DNA from: Arachnopeziza araneosa
Taxonomy: Eukaryota; Ascomycota; Leotiomycetes; Helotiales; Arachnopezizaceae
Direction of reading: 5' to 3'
Assembly: GCA_003988855.1 (NCBI GenBank)
Contig: QYAI01000227.1
Span: 6,767-38,414, forward strand
DNA: 31,648 bases
Within the stretch, counting starts at the first letter, position 1. Each line of letters starts with the position of its first letter. The position numbers were made by a program, and so were the translations under genes. Positions 10,691 to 20,844 of the stretch are shown piece after piece. Under the pieces are notes generated by a model, which was given only the letters and a program-made list of their open reading frames with translations, ran no database searches and had not been told where the DNA came from.

Positions 10691-10911
10691 TTTATATTAT
10701 ATAATTTTAATACTAAAACTAAATTTTTTTTTACATTATATTAGCTTATATAAATTTAGTTTTTTTAGTAGTTTTGTATAATTAAAAGCGTTTTTTGTAA
10801 ATATATTAAATGTTATTTATATTTAATTAATAAGCTTTTAAATAAAATTAATTATTATTTTAAAAGTTATATTGCTAATTATTAAACTTATTTATATTTC
10901 TAATAATATAC

Positions 10912-11063
10912 TTTTAGAATATTTTATAACTTTTAGAATATTTTATAACTTTTAGAATATTTTATAACTTTTAGAATATTTTATAACTTTTAAAATATTT
11001 TATAACTTTTAGAATATTTTATAACTTTTAGAATATTTTATAACTTTTAAAGTATTTTATAAC
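10912..11063. repeat. 19-bp minisatellite, 8 units
   Basis: TTTTAGAATATTTTATAAC is repeated head to tail eight times. Units 1-4, 6 and 7 are identical. Unit 5 has a G-to-A change and unit 8 has AAAGT in place of AGAAT. Near-identity inside otherwise heavily mutated DNA indicates that the array expanded after most RIP had occurred. Confidence 0.95.
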
Positions 11064-11157
11064 TTTTAAATCTTTGTTTAGTTTTTTAAAGTTTATTTTA
11101 TACTTTTTTTTGTAACTTTAAAAAAATTAATATATAAGATTAAGTTTATAATTTTAA

Positions 11158-11553
11158 TGCAAAAATTTACAATTATACAGTTAGAATACGTAAATAATAA
11201 ATTTGTTATTTTAAAAAAGTAAAGCTAAAAAACACTAAATGCTTAAAGCTTTTTATATATACTTTTTGTATAAAAAAACAGTTAACATAGTTTTTGTTAT
11301 ATAGTTTTTTTTTAATAGTTAATTAATAGTTTTATTAATAGTTTTGTTAATAGTTTTAAAAATTGCTTTTTTAATATTTATTTTTTTTATTAAAAAAGTT
11401 AGCTTAAAGTACTACTTTACTTTTTTTTAAGTTTTTAAGTTTAAGTTTTAACTACTAAGTTTAAGTTTTAACTACTAAGTTTAAGTTTTAACTACTAAGT
11501 TTAAGTTTTAACTACTAAGTTTAAGTTTTAACTACTAAGTTTAACTTGTAACA
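11158..11553 (-). mobile_element. Solo LTR, family LTR3, expanded copy
   Basis: This 396-bp element begins TGCAAAAATTTAC and ends CTTGTAACA. Its reverse complement matches 14165-14493 throughout: the TGTTAC end, the TAGTAGTTAAAACTTAA unit, the block of TTAATAGTT-type repeats, AAACAGTTA, AAAGTAAAGCTAAAAA and TTAGAATACGTAAATAAT. Flanks TTTAA and GTTAA agree at 4 of 5 bases. It is longer than the 14165 copy because one 20-bp segment near its left (TGTTAC) end is amplified to five or more units. Confidence 0.8.
11437..11546. repeat. 20-bp minisatellite inside LTR3
   Basis: Five exact units of AAGTTTAAGTTTTAACTACT (11437-11536) are followed by a partial unit. The other LTR3 copy carries a single related segment at 14179-14200. 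The array is therefore a local amplification within this LTR, and the identical units make it young relative to the mutated background. Confidence 0.9.
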
Positions 11554-12483
11554 GTTAATAGTATTAATGTTATAATAAGTTTTTTTTTATAAAAAATAAA
11601 TACTATAAAAACAAAAGTTAAAAAACGTTTAAAAAAACTAATAAATTTATTATTAACTTAATAATTTTTTTATTTAAAGTAATTTTTTTATAATGTTTTC
11701 TTTAATATTTTTAATACGTTTTTATTTAAGAAAAATATTAACACTAATTGCGTAACGTTTTTTTTAACTATTTAAGTTTTATAGTTAAATTAATGTATTA
11801 AATAATTAAAAACAAATTTTTTTTTTTATAAATATATATATATAATAAACTTATTTTCTGCTACTTTAACTAAGCTGTAAAAGCTATATACTATAATTTT
11901 TATATTACTTAAAACTAATTTCGAGTTATTATTTTAAACTTGCTATTAAAAACTATTATCTAAAGTTGTAATTTAAAATTAGTAATTTTACTACATTACT
12001 GTTTAAGCTTAAATTATACTTTAAATAGCTAAACTTGCTTAAATAACTATAAAAAATATATTTTTTAGCTTTTTTTCAAACTTAATATAACTTAGTAAAA
12101 AAATTTAAAAAGTATTATATTAATAAAAGTACAAAAAGTACAAAAGCTTTTAGTTAAATAATATATACAATTTATACAAAAAAACAAATTAGTATTTAAA
12201 AAGCTTTAAACTTTTTAATACTTTACGTTAAAAATATTTTATTATAGCTTTTGTATTTAAACATTTTGCTTGTTATATTTAAAAAAATACTTTAAAATTT
12301 TTTTTAAACTATTTTATAATTTAAAAAAATTAGTTAAAATTATTAAAAGTTTTTTTTACTACAGTAAGTAAACATTTAAGCTATAAGATTTACTAACTAA
12401 ACAAATTACATATTTTCTAGCTTTATTTTATTTATAATATTATAACTTTAAATAAAAAAATACAATTTAAAGCTTATTTTTTT

Positions 12484-12652
12484 AGTTACATACTAAAGTT
12501 AAACTGCAAGCAGTGTAAAAATAACTTTAATTAAAACTATTTAAAGCAAGAAAAAAAAAAGTTTAAAAAAAACTAAAACTAAATATAAAAATACTACTAT
12601 GTATTATTGCTTTTGCTTATTTTTAGAAAAGTTACATATTTAGTTTGTAATA
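12484..12652 (-). mobile_element. Solo LTR, family LTR2, TSD TTTTT
   Basis: This 169-bp element starts with GTTACATACTAAAG (first T replaced by A) and ends TTTGTAATA. TTTTT lies on both sides (12479-12483, 12653-12657), although this is weak evidence in T-rich sequence. The full LTR2 core is present, including CTGCAAGCAGTG, which is unmutated at two CpA/TpG sites that are changed in the 7614 copy. Confidence 0.8.
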
Positions 12653-12659
12653 TTTTTAC

Positions 12660-14160
12660 TATTTTTTAAACTAGTTTAGTATATTGTAAATAAATTTAAT
12701 TTATTTCTACGTAGCTTTAACTTTTTTCGTAGTATAAGTTTTATTTAAAAAGTTTTTTATTATTTTTTCTATACTATTACTTTGCGTTTTAGTTTTTAAA
12801 TAAACTTAATAACTTTTTGCTAATTTTTTAATACTAGTATAAAGTTTATTGTTTTTTTTTTTTTTTTAAATTAATTTTTAAAAAAAAAAACTTAATAGTA
12901 CTTAAATTAGCAATTAAAAGCGTAAAAACTTTTATTTTTCTTAATATATTAATTTTTAAATATATAAAAAACGTTTTAATAGTAAGTACTAAACTTTTTT
13001 ATAACTTATTTAATATAGTATTAAGTGTTTTACTCTAAAAATATTAACTTTAGTTTTATATTTATAAATACTAATAAAGTTAACGTTAAAGTAGTTAAAA
13101 GTAAAAATTAACAAATATATTAAAGAAAATATAGTAGTATATTTTAAAAAAAACACGAACAAAATACAAAAACAAGTATATTTACTTAATAAAAGCTAAA
13201 GAATACTACAGTAAAGTAATAAACTGTTTTTTAGAAAAAGTTATATAAAATATAAAAAAAACACTTTAAAAAAATTTACTTAAAAAGTTTTTACTTTATA
13301 TATATAGCTTTAAATACTTTTAAGTATAAATTAATAATAATTATAGCTTTTAGAATTATTAATATACTGTTAAGTATACTAACTTTTTTATTAATTTATT
13401 TTTGTATATATAACTTGCAATAATTACTTTATGTATTTCGAAATTAAAAGTATTTTTAATAGCGAAGTATACTTAAATATTTTAATTTTTTTTAAAAGTT
13501 TTTATAAGTAAGCTTGTAAAGTTAGCTAATATTATGTTTATACTATTAATACAACGATTAGTATAACAATACTAGTTAGATATAAAAAATATAGTAAAGT
13601 AGTATTACTAACGTAAATACTTAAAAAATTAATTAACAATTTTAATAATAAAACTATGTTTTTCTAACTAAGTAAGTTTTATTATAATAGCTATTTAATT
13701 TTTTATAAACAGCTTGTTAAATTAAGTAGCAATAAAAGTATTATAAAAACTTTATTAATATTTTTAGTAATGTATAATGCTAAAATAAGTAAATAAAACA
13801 ACTTTTTTATAATTTAAAAAAAAAATCTATATTTGTATTTTAAATAACTTTAAGTTTGTTAAAAGTAGCTTCTAGCTTTTTAAGTACTTTTGTTTAATTT
13901 TACAAACGCTAAAATTACTATTTAAAAATTAGAAATAAAATTTTAATTATACTTTGTTATTATTATTGTTGTTATTAATAGTAGTAGTAGTATGTAAAAC
14001 TTGTTTTAAAAATTTTTACAAATAAATTTAACGTTTTTAAAATATAAGTTTTATTAGTAAAAAAGTTACTACTAGCTACTGTTAGAAAGAAATTTTATAT
14101 TTAAAAACTATTAAATTTAAACATTTTATTTACTAGTAGCTTTATTAAAAATAGCTTAAC
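12660..14160. other. AT-rich stretch, no gene named
   Basis: No frame stays open and no repeat from elsewhere in the window was matched. A short TNN microsatellite (TATTATTATTG, then TAGTAGTAGTAG) lies at about 13958-13993. The part at 13050-13300 is A-rich, and + strand translations there are broken mostly by TAA/TAG, so a decayed gene is possible but cannot be shown. Confidence 0.4.
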
Positions 14161-14164
14161 TAAT

Positions 14165-14493
14165 TGTTACGTGTTAAACTTAGTAGTTAAAACTTAAGCT
14201 TAAAAGCTTAAGCAAGAACTAAGGTAATACTCGAAGTTAACTTCTTTAATAAAAAAAATAAAAATTAGCAAAGCAATTTTTAGTACTATTAACAAAACTA
14301 TTAATAGAACTATTAATTAACTATTAATTAACTATTAGAAAGAAAACTATGCGACAGAAACAGTATTAGCTGTTTTTTTATATAAAGAGTATATGTAGAA
14401 AGCTTTAAGTACTTAGTGCTTTTTAGCTTTACTTTTTTAAAATAACAGATTTATTATTTACGTGTTCTAACTATGCAATTATAAACTTTTACA
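14165..14493 (+). mobile_element. Solo LTR, family LTR3, TSD CTAAT
   Basis: This 329-bp element begins TGTTACGTGTTAAAC and ends ATAAACTTTTACA, with perfect CTAAT duplications at 14160-14164 and 14494-14498. Internally it has CTTAAGCTTAAAAGCTTAAG, a run of TATTAA-type direct repeats (about 14288-14335) and CAGTATTAGCTG. It keeps more C and G than its surroundings. It is the reference copy for the family; the second, inverted copy is at 11158-11553. Confidence 0.9.
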
Positions 14494-14707
14494 CTAATAA
14501 AGTTAGCTAATAAGTAGCAAGTAAAACAAAAGTGCAAAATACTTTCTGTATATAAATATATTACTTTAATTAGTAGATTTATTAACTTTTAGTAATTTTT
14601 TACTTTAACTTTAAAATTTTTAAGTTTTTGCTTTAAAAGTATAAATTAGTTTTTTACTACAATATTCGTAGTAATCTAAGTATATTAAAGTGTAAACTAT
14701 TTAATAT

Positions 14708-14877
14708 TGTTACGAACTAAAGTCGAACTGCAAGCAGTGTAAAAATAACTTTAATTAAGACTATTTAAAGCAAAGAAAGAAAAAAAGTCTAAGAAAAACT
14801 AGAGCTAAATATAAGAATACTGCTAAGTTCTACTGCTTTTGTTTATTTTTAAAAAGTTACGTGTTTAGTTTATAACA
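14708..14877 (-). mobile_element. Solo LTR, family LTR2, TSD AATAT
   Basis: This 170-bp element begins TGTTACGAACTAAAGTCGAA and ends GTTTATAACA, with AATAT on both sides (14703-14707, 14878-14882). It is one of the least damaged LTR2 copies: it keeps GTCGAACTGCAAGCAGTG, AAGTCTAAGAAAAACTAGAG and GTTCTACTGC. On the + strand its right part contains TTACGTG, the mutated form of the CACGTG motif seen in the 18962 copy. Confidence 0.9.
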
Positions 14878-15336
14878 AATATATACTTTTAAATAATTTT
14901 AAGTAATATACTTTTAAAACTTTAGCTAAAAAAAACTAGTTAAAAAGCTAACATAATTGTTATTTAATACGCGAAAAGTTTATAAAGTAATTAAATTAAA
15001 GTAGTAAAAAGTTTAGCTTTTAGATATTATTAGTAAAAAAATATAATACTTCGCAAGTATTACTTTAAGTTACTAAAGTTAAGTAACAAACATAACTAAG
15101 CAGTAACGCTATTTTAATTTTTTTTACTATATAAAAAAAAACTTTATATTATTTTTTACTTTAACAAAAAAGCTAATCTAACTTTAAACTTAAATTTATT
15201 ATAAATTATTATACTTCGAACTTTTTTTAGTATAAAAATAGTACTAGTAGTATACGTCTCGTACTTATAACTATAGCTAAAGTATATTATATTAGAAAGT
15301 TAAATTTTTTTTTTAATTTTTGCGAAATAATATAAT

Positions 15337-15555
15337 TGTTACAAACTTAAAACTTTTTATTTGTAATTACGTGCTTTAGAGCAAAACCGCAAGGCTGTAG
15401 CTAAGCATTTAAGCAGACTAGCGCGTTCTAGCGCGTCTAAAGTAAACAAAACTTACTGTAGATTTTAGAGCTTTTTGCTTTTTTTTCTTTAGTTTAAAAT
15501 AGTTTAAATAAAGCTTTTAACTTTTTTTTTAAGTTTTTAATTTAGCTTTATAATA
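15337..15555 (+). mobile_element. Solo LTR, family LTR1, TSD ATAAT
   Basis: This 219-bp element runs from TGTTACAAACTTAAAAC to CTTTATAATA, with exact ATAAT on both sides (15332-15336, 15556-15560). It is well preserved inside: GCAAAACCGCAAGGCTG, GCAGACTAGCGCG and TTCTAGCGCGTCTAAAG, a direct duplication of a CTAGCGCG segment that marks one LTR1 sub-type. TTACGTG near the left end is the mutated CACGTG motif. Confidence 0.92.
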
Positions 15556-16291
15556 ATAATAAAGCAAAATAAACTAATAATTAAGCTTTTTAAATTACTT
15601 TTAAGTTAGAATCTTTTAAAACTAATTTGTTATTAGTAAAAAGTATTTCGAAAATTACTTTTTTTTATTTTTTAAATTTTTGCATAACTACTTTTAATGT
15701 AAATAGTAGTAGTAAATAAAAAAACACGTTATAGCTAAATCGACAAAAAATAAATAAGTTAATAAAACTTTTTATTTTAAGTATAGTTTTTATTTTGTAA
15801 AAAGTTATTTATTTTACTTTCGAAAAACAAAAATATTAAATCTAGTTTTTAAAAAACTAATTTATTGTTAACATTTTTATAGTAAAGTTTAAGAAGTATT
15901 TTTAAATTAACTAAATAAATAAGCTTTACTTATATTTAAGTTATAAATACAAAACTTAGTATATTTAATTTAATGCTAAATTTATTTTAAAAAGTTGTTA
16001 TTATTAAAACAAATAATATAAACTTTTATATTTTTACAAAATGTTTTCTATGCTTTGTACTAGTTTACTTTAAAACTAAATTATACTAGAATTCTATACT
16101 TAATCTAGTGCTATTAGCAAAATTAGTTTCCAACTATAAAAATATTTATTTTAAATATTTAATACTTTAACTTTTTAATTTTTAATCTTAACTATTTTTA
16201 TTTTAGTATATTTTTTATTACTTAATCTTAGCTATAAATAAGTTTTTAACAGCGATTATATACTAAACACGTTAATCTAGTATATAATAGC

Positions 16292-16318
16292 TAAGTTTAC
16301 TAAGTTTACTAAGTTTGC
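16292..16318. repeat. 9-bp tandem, 3 units
   Basis: TAAGTTTAC is repeated twice, followed by TAAGTTTGC. A related run lies at 9868-9905. Short and of unknown meaning. Confidence 0.6.
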
Positions 16319-16799
16319 TAGTTGTGTAAAATTTATACTTTAAGTAAGAAAATTTAGCTGTAATTAGTACTTTAATACACTTTGCTAATAGTTTAGCTTT
16401 ATACTAATAGCTTAAAAACTGTAATTTAATACTTGTTATTTTAAAAAGCTTTAATTTATATTTAACTAGTTCGAAAACTACAATTTAAAAGCTACTTTAA
16501 GCTGCGAAGCTAGTAAGTTTATTAGCGTTATATAAAATATATTTTAATTTTTTTAACAAAATATTCTTTAATATATTTTTATCTAAAAGTACAATTTAAT
16601 TTTTTATTAAAATATACTACTTTTATTAAGTATTAATAATATTAAACATTTATAATATATATATTAATATTGCGAATAACATAGTTTTTTTTTTAATTAC
16701 TTTTACAAAACTAGTTATTTTACTTAAAAAGTTACAATGTTTTAGCTATTATAAAGCTATACTAAAATATTGTTTAATTTTTTAAATATTATTAAGCAT

Positions 16800-17397
16800 T
16801 AGTTTAAATATTTTTATACAAATATAAAAGTATTATAAAAATTAGTTTTATATTATAGCTATATTTAGTATTTTATTAAATACTATTTTAAGTTAAATTA
16901 AAAAAGTAAATTTTAAACAATTAAATTATAAAGTAGTATTAATAGTATAAAATTAGTTAGTTAAATTAAATATATAGCTTTTATTTAAAATAAAAAAAAC
17001 TATTACTTATATAAATAAAAATAATAAATATAAAAGTTGTTTTGTAAGTAAAAGCTTAATAAAGCTTAATATATATTACGAGGCTAAATTAAGAGCTTGG
17101 AAAGAAAGTTAAAAACTTTTATTTTAAACTATTCTAAGCTAAGAAAAGAAAAGCAAGAAGCTCTGAAATCTACAATAAGTTTTATCTACTTCTAACGCGC
17201 TAGTCTGTCTAGTAGCCTAGCTGCAGCCTTGCAAGCTAGCTCTCGGCACGTGATTACGAATAAAAAGTTCTAGATTCGTAACAATATAGCTTTTTGCGTT
17301 TTACTGTATTTTATTTTAAAATAAAAGTTTAACAAAGCTTAAAGTAGCTTTTAGCGCTTTGTTACGTAACTTTTTTTATAACTAACTTTTAATATAT
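16800..17397 (+). repeat. Dispersed repeat B, copy 3, holding LTR1
   Basis: It matches 25575-25930 from the ATTATAGCTA block through ATAAAGTAGTATTAATA and TATATAGCTTTTATTTAAAAT to the end at TTACGTAACTTTTTTTATAACTAAC. The match is interrupted by an LTR1 at 17074-17283. After the LTR it resumes exactly (ATATAGCTTTTTGCG). The right end contains two imperfect direct repeats headed by GTTTAA(T/C)AAAGCTTAA in copy 4; here the LTR splits the first of them. Confidence 0.75.
17074..17283 (-). mobile_element. Solo LTR, family LTR1, TSD ATATA, least damaged
   Basis: This 210-bp element begins TATTACGAGGC and ends ATTCGTAACA, flanked by ATATA on both sides (17069-17073, 17284-17288). It is the most G+C-rich sequence of the window: line 17221-17280 has 27 G/C of 60. 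It keeps GCAGCCTTGCAAGC, TCTCGGCACGTGATTACG and TCTAGATTCGTAACA. On its own strand it reads TGTTACGAATCTAGAAC, then ATCACGTGCC. The uninterrupted relative at 25826-25830 has a single ATATA, which confirms insertion and a 5-bp duplication. Confidence 0.95.
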
Positions 17398-17399
17398 AA

Positions 17400-18490
17400 T
17401 AATTTTAACGCTATAATACTATAATAAAAAAATTATACTAACTTTTTTTATATTATAACTAGCGAAACTATTCGCAAGTATAAAAAACGCAAATATTTTA
17501 GTATTTTCTTGTTTTTTTTATTTAGTAAAAAATTACTAGAATTTTATAAATTTCGAAAAATTTACTTATTATTTAAAATATATTTATTATACTTAATTTT
17601 ATAATAGTATATTAAATACTTTAAAAAAATAATTAAATTTTTTTTAAAACGTTAATTAAAAAAGTTAAATATATAAAAAATGCTATAGCTAGAATATTAT
17701 ATTTATAAAAACAAAAAAAACTACTTTACTAGTATTGTTAAAAAAAAACTTAAATATAGTTTTTACTTTTTTAATTAGCTTAATTAGCTTAATACTGCTA
17801 AAACTAAAAATATACTAAAAAAAACTTTTTAACTATAGTAATTTTATTAGTTTAAGCTTTATTTTTAACTTAAACAAAGTTTTAGCTTTTAATTTTCTTA
17901 AACTAAACTTTTTTAAGTATTTTTAAGTTTTAGCGATAAAAGTTTTTTAGTTTTTGAAGTAGTTAAAGTTTTTTTAAAAAAAATTAAGTTTGTAACTTTT
18001 TTAGTTTACTAAATATTACTTTTAATTTTTAACTTTTTTATATATTAAATTTTTATTTTAAGTAAAAAAGTTTTACTTTAGTAAATGCTAATAAAGTTTT
18101 TTTAATGCTTTTTTAAGTAGTAAAATGTAAAATACTAAGTGTATTTTTAATTTTTTTAATAGCTAAAGTTTGTAATATATTAGTTTTTTTACTTGTTAAT
18201 TTCGAAAAGTTTTATTTTCTTAAAATTTAACTTAATGTTAATTTCTTTAGTTTTAATATTTTTTTGTAGTAAGTAAACTTTTTTTATATTTTTTTAGCGT
18301 AAATTTTACGCTATGTTTTTTATTATAAAAAATTGCTGTTTTTTAATATATATTTTTTAAATATTTAAACTTGCTTTTTTTACTTTTACTTTATTTAAAA
18401 GTATATTACTTGTATTTTTCTGCACTTGTACAATTACTATACTCGCTTGCTTCTTAAAAAAAATTTACTTCTTACTATATTTTTTTTATT
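17400..18490. other. AT-rich stretch left of the transposase relic
   Basis: It is T-rich on the + strand, and minus-strand translations are lysine-rich and broken by TAA/TAG. No family could be recognised. A small hairpin lies at 18295-18313 (TAGCGTAAA with its complement, 1-nt loop). The left inverted repeat of the pogo-like element should lie near the right end of this stretch, but I could not identify it. Confidence 0.4.
18295..18313. other. 9-bp-stem hairpin
   Basis: TAGCGTAAA, one T, then TTTACGCTA: a perfect inverted repeat holding two CpG sites in a region almost without CpG. Function unknown. Confidence 0.5.
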
Positions 18491-18502
18491 ATTATTGCTA
18501 CT

Positions 18503-20620
18503 ATAGTTTATTTAGCTAAAGAACAAGTAACTTTTAAAGCTTTTAATAAGCTTAATAGCAAGCTTTACTTAAATTATTAATTAATTACTATTAAATATAG
18601 CTATATAAAGTTTAAAATTAGTAAGACAACTTTTAGTTAAAAGTATCGCAAAGTTTAAATATTTTATACTATTTATATTAGTATAAAGTATAAGCTTTTT
18701 ACTAATAAAGCAAAGCTTATTTTAGTTTTTTATATTAAAAAATATACAAATAAAAGTATTTTTTTAATTTTTGCTATAGTGTAAAACTTCGCTTAAAAAA
18801 TAGCTAGCTATAGTATAAACAAAAACTAAGTTAGACAGTTTGTAAAAAAGCATTTTTATTTTATTTTAAATACTTTAAGAACTTAAAACATATTTAAACT
18901 AAAGCTAAGTTTAAACTAAACTTTAAGCTTTTTTATAAGTTAAAAATTTATGCTAATTTAGTGTTACGAACTAAGCACGTGACCTTTCTAAGAATAAGCG
19001 AAGGCAGTAGAACTCGGCAGTATTTTTGTATTTAGTTCTAGTTTTTTCTAGACTTTTTTTTTTTCTTACTTTAAATAGTTTTAATTAAGTTTATTTTAAC
19101 ACTGCTTGCAGTTTAACTTTTGTTTGTAACATTTAGTATACAGTAGCTAGCTGTTTGTATTAAAAAGCATTAAATTATATTTTCGAATATGTATAATTAA
19201 AATAAAGATTTTCTTTTAATAGAAATTACTACTTGTACTAAAAAAATAATAAACAAAAAAACTTATAAATTTAACAAAAAAACTTAAGCTAGTTATAATA
19301 GCTTTTAAAAGTTTATTTCTTTATTAGCTTACATATGCGCAAATATAATAGCTTTTTCTTTAAACTTAATTTATACTAGTACTTTTTACAATTTAAGTAA
19401 TAATTAACTAAACTTTAAATATTAAACTAAATTTAAACTACTTTTTTAAAGCTTTTAAAAATAAATAAAGTAGCAATGCTTTTAAAATAAAGTAGCTTGT
19501 ATAAATATTTTAATTGCTTTATTAAAGAAAAAGCTAATACTAAAGCAAAAAAACTTTATATTATAAATAACTATTTTAAATACATTAGTATAGCTTTTGT
19601 TAACTAAGCTTATTTGCATAAAATTATAATTGCTATTTTGCTACTTTATTTTACATAGTAGTTACAACTTCTTAATATTAGTTTATTTTATTTATTAACA
19701 ACTACTTATTTAAACAAGCTAACAAAACTAATAGCAAATAGCTATAAGTTTATAAATATAACAAAAGCTTTATTTTATTTACTATTTAAAAAAACTTAAA
19801 AATCTAGCTTTATAGTTTTAAATATAAAGTTTACTTAAGCTAATTTAAGTATTTTTTTACTAGTACTAAGTGTAGTTTTTAATGTTATTAAAGTATAACT
19901 TACTATTTTATTTTTTGCTTATAACTTTACGAAAATTAAAACTTTACTTACAATTAAAAAACTTTGCTAAACATCTTATATATATAATAAAAAACTTAAA
20001 AATGTAGTTTTCGCTAATTTACAACTTTAAAGCTAGCTTTCTTTTAAGCAGTATATAAATAAATTTTTACTTAAAATTTTAAATATATAGTTTTAAAAAA
20101 GCTTAAAAAAAACTTTTAATTTTTTTAGCAAATTTTTTTATAAAAAGCTAAAGTTTTTTTTTTTACTTAAATTATACAAGCGCATTAATTTTAACTTAAA
20201 AAGCAAGTAAAAGAAAATGCTAAAAAGTAGCAAAAGCAAAAGAAAAAAACTACTACTACTTAAGCTAAAAAAGTTAAAAAAAATACTTAGCTTATAACTA
20301 AAGTTTAAAAGTAAATTACTTTATACATTTAAAGAAAAAAGCTTGCTAAAAAAGCTAAGCAAAAAGCTAAAAAAGTAGCAAAGTAAATTTAAAAGCAAAA
20401 CGCAAAAGCAGCTATTGCAAAATCTTAAAAAACTACTTAAGTAGTAAAACTACAAGTTTTACTAGTTAAAAATTAATTTAAATTGCTAAAAGTAGCTTAT
20501 AAAGCTTTAAAAGTTAATTTAAATAAGTTAACAATAGAAGCAAAAACAATTTTTTTTAAAGCAAAGTAAAGTTAATTTTACAGAAAAAGCTACTTAAATT
20601 TAAAATATCTAGTTTTTTAG
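18503..20620 (+). pseudogene. pogo/Fot1-like DDE_1 transposase relic
   Basis: This is a decayed transposase of the pogo/Fot1 group of Tc1-mariner-type cut-and-paste transposons. At about 18503-18860 an N-terminal part ends in a CENP-B-type helix-turn-helix, with N*VRQFVKKH (stop replacing Trp) at about 18826-18855. After the LTR2 insertion (18962-19131) comes SLLAYICAN-IA-S-NLIY (about 19315-19370). The catalytic region follows: NNYFKY at 19566 stands for the DGH-SH motif, and a motif decayed from PPH-HLLQPLD-GLF leads to the third Asp, now AAT at 19674. That gives 35 residues between the two Asp sites, as in this group. Then come ALFYLLFKKT*KSSF (19765-19811), where Trp is now TAA, and a basic, Lys-rich tail (about 20200-20600). 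The first catalytic Asp could not be placed securely. There is a 2-nt GT duplication at about 18779-18782, a further frame change before the DDE region and many TAA/TAG stops. The start (ATA, probably once ATG) and end are estimates. Confidence 0.8.
18962..19131 (+). mobile_element. Solo LTR, family LTR2, TSD TTTAG, in transposase
   Basis: This 170-bp element begins TGTTACGAACTAAGCACGTGACC and ends TTTGTAACA, with exact TTTAG duplications at 18957-18961 and 19132-19136. Well preserved: it keeps GCGAAGGCAGTAG, AACTCGGCAG and TCTAGTTTTTTCTAGAC. It lies inside the pogo-like transposase relic, between the CENP-B-like domain and the catalytic domain, in the same orientation. Since it is less mutated than its host sequence, it probably arrived later or was too short to be hit efficiently. 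Confidence 0.95.
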
Positions 20621-20756
20621 TTAATTTAATTCTTAGATATTTTAATATATTATTTTTTAACTTTTATTTATAATATATTTAAAATAATATAAATATATAT
20701 AAAGTAATTAAATTTTACTTAGTTTAATTATCTTACTAATTACCTAAAAAAAATTA

Positions 20757-20839
20757 CTTTTTTTTTTTTTTTTTTTTTTAAAATAGTTTAAATAAAGCTA
20801 TTAAATTACTTTCTAAACTTTTGATTTAATTTCGTAATA
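20757..20839 (+). mobile_element. LTR1 fragment (right end only)
   Basis: From a run of about 22 T through AAAATAGTTTAAATAAAGCT to TTTCGTAATA, this equals the last 85 bp or so of LTR1 (compare 8278-8344). The left 120 bp are absent. The break falls at the T-tract, which suggests slippage or recombination there. It lies just beyond the end of the transposase relic. Confidence 0.75.
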
Positions 20840-20844
20840 AAAAG

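Noticed and set aside
10912..11063. CRISPR-like array
   Set aside because: The 19-bp units are head to tail with no spacers; this is a minisatellite, and the DNA is fungal in character.
9868..16318. Degenerate telomere repeats in the AAGTTTACT runs
   Set aside because: The 9-bp period and sequence do not reduce to TTAGGG/CCCTAA by C-to-T or G-to-A changes, and both runs are internal.
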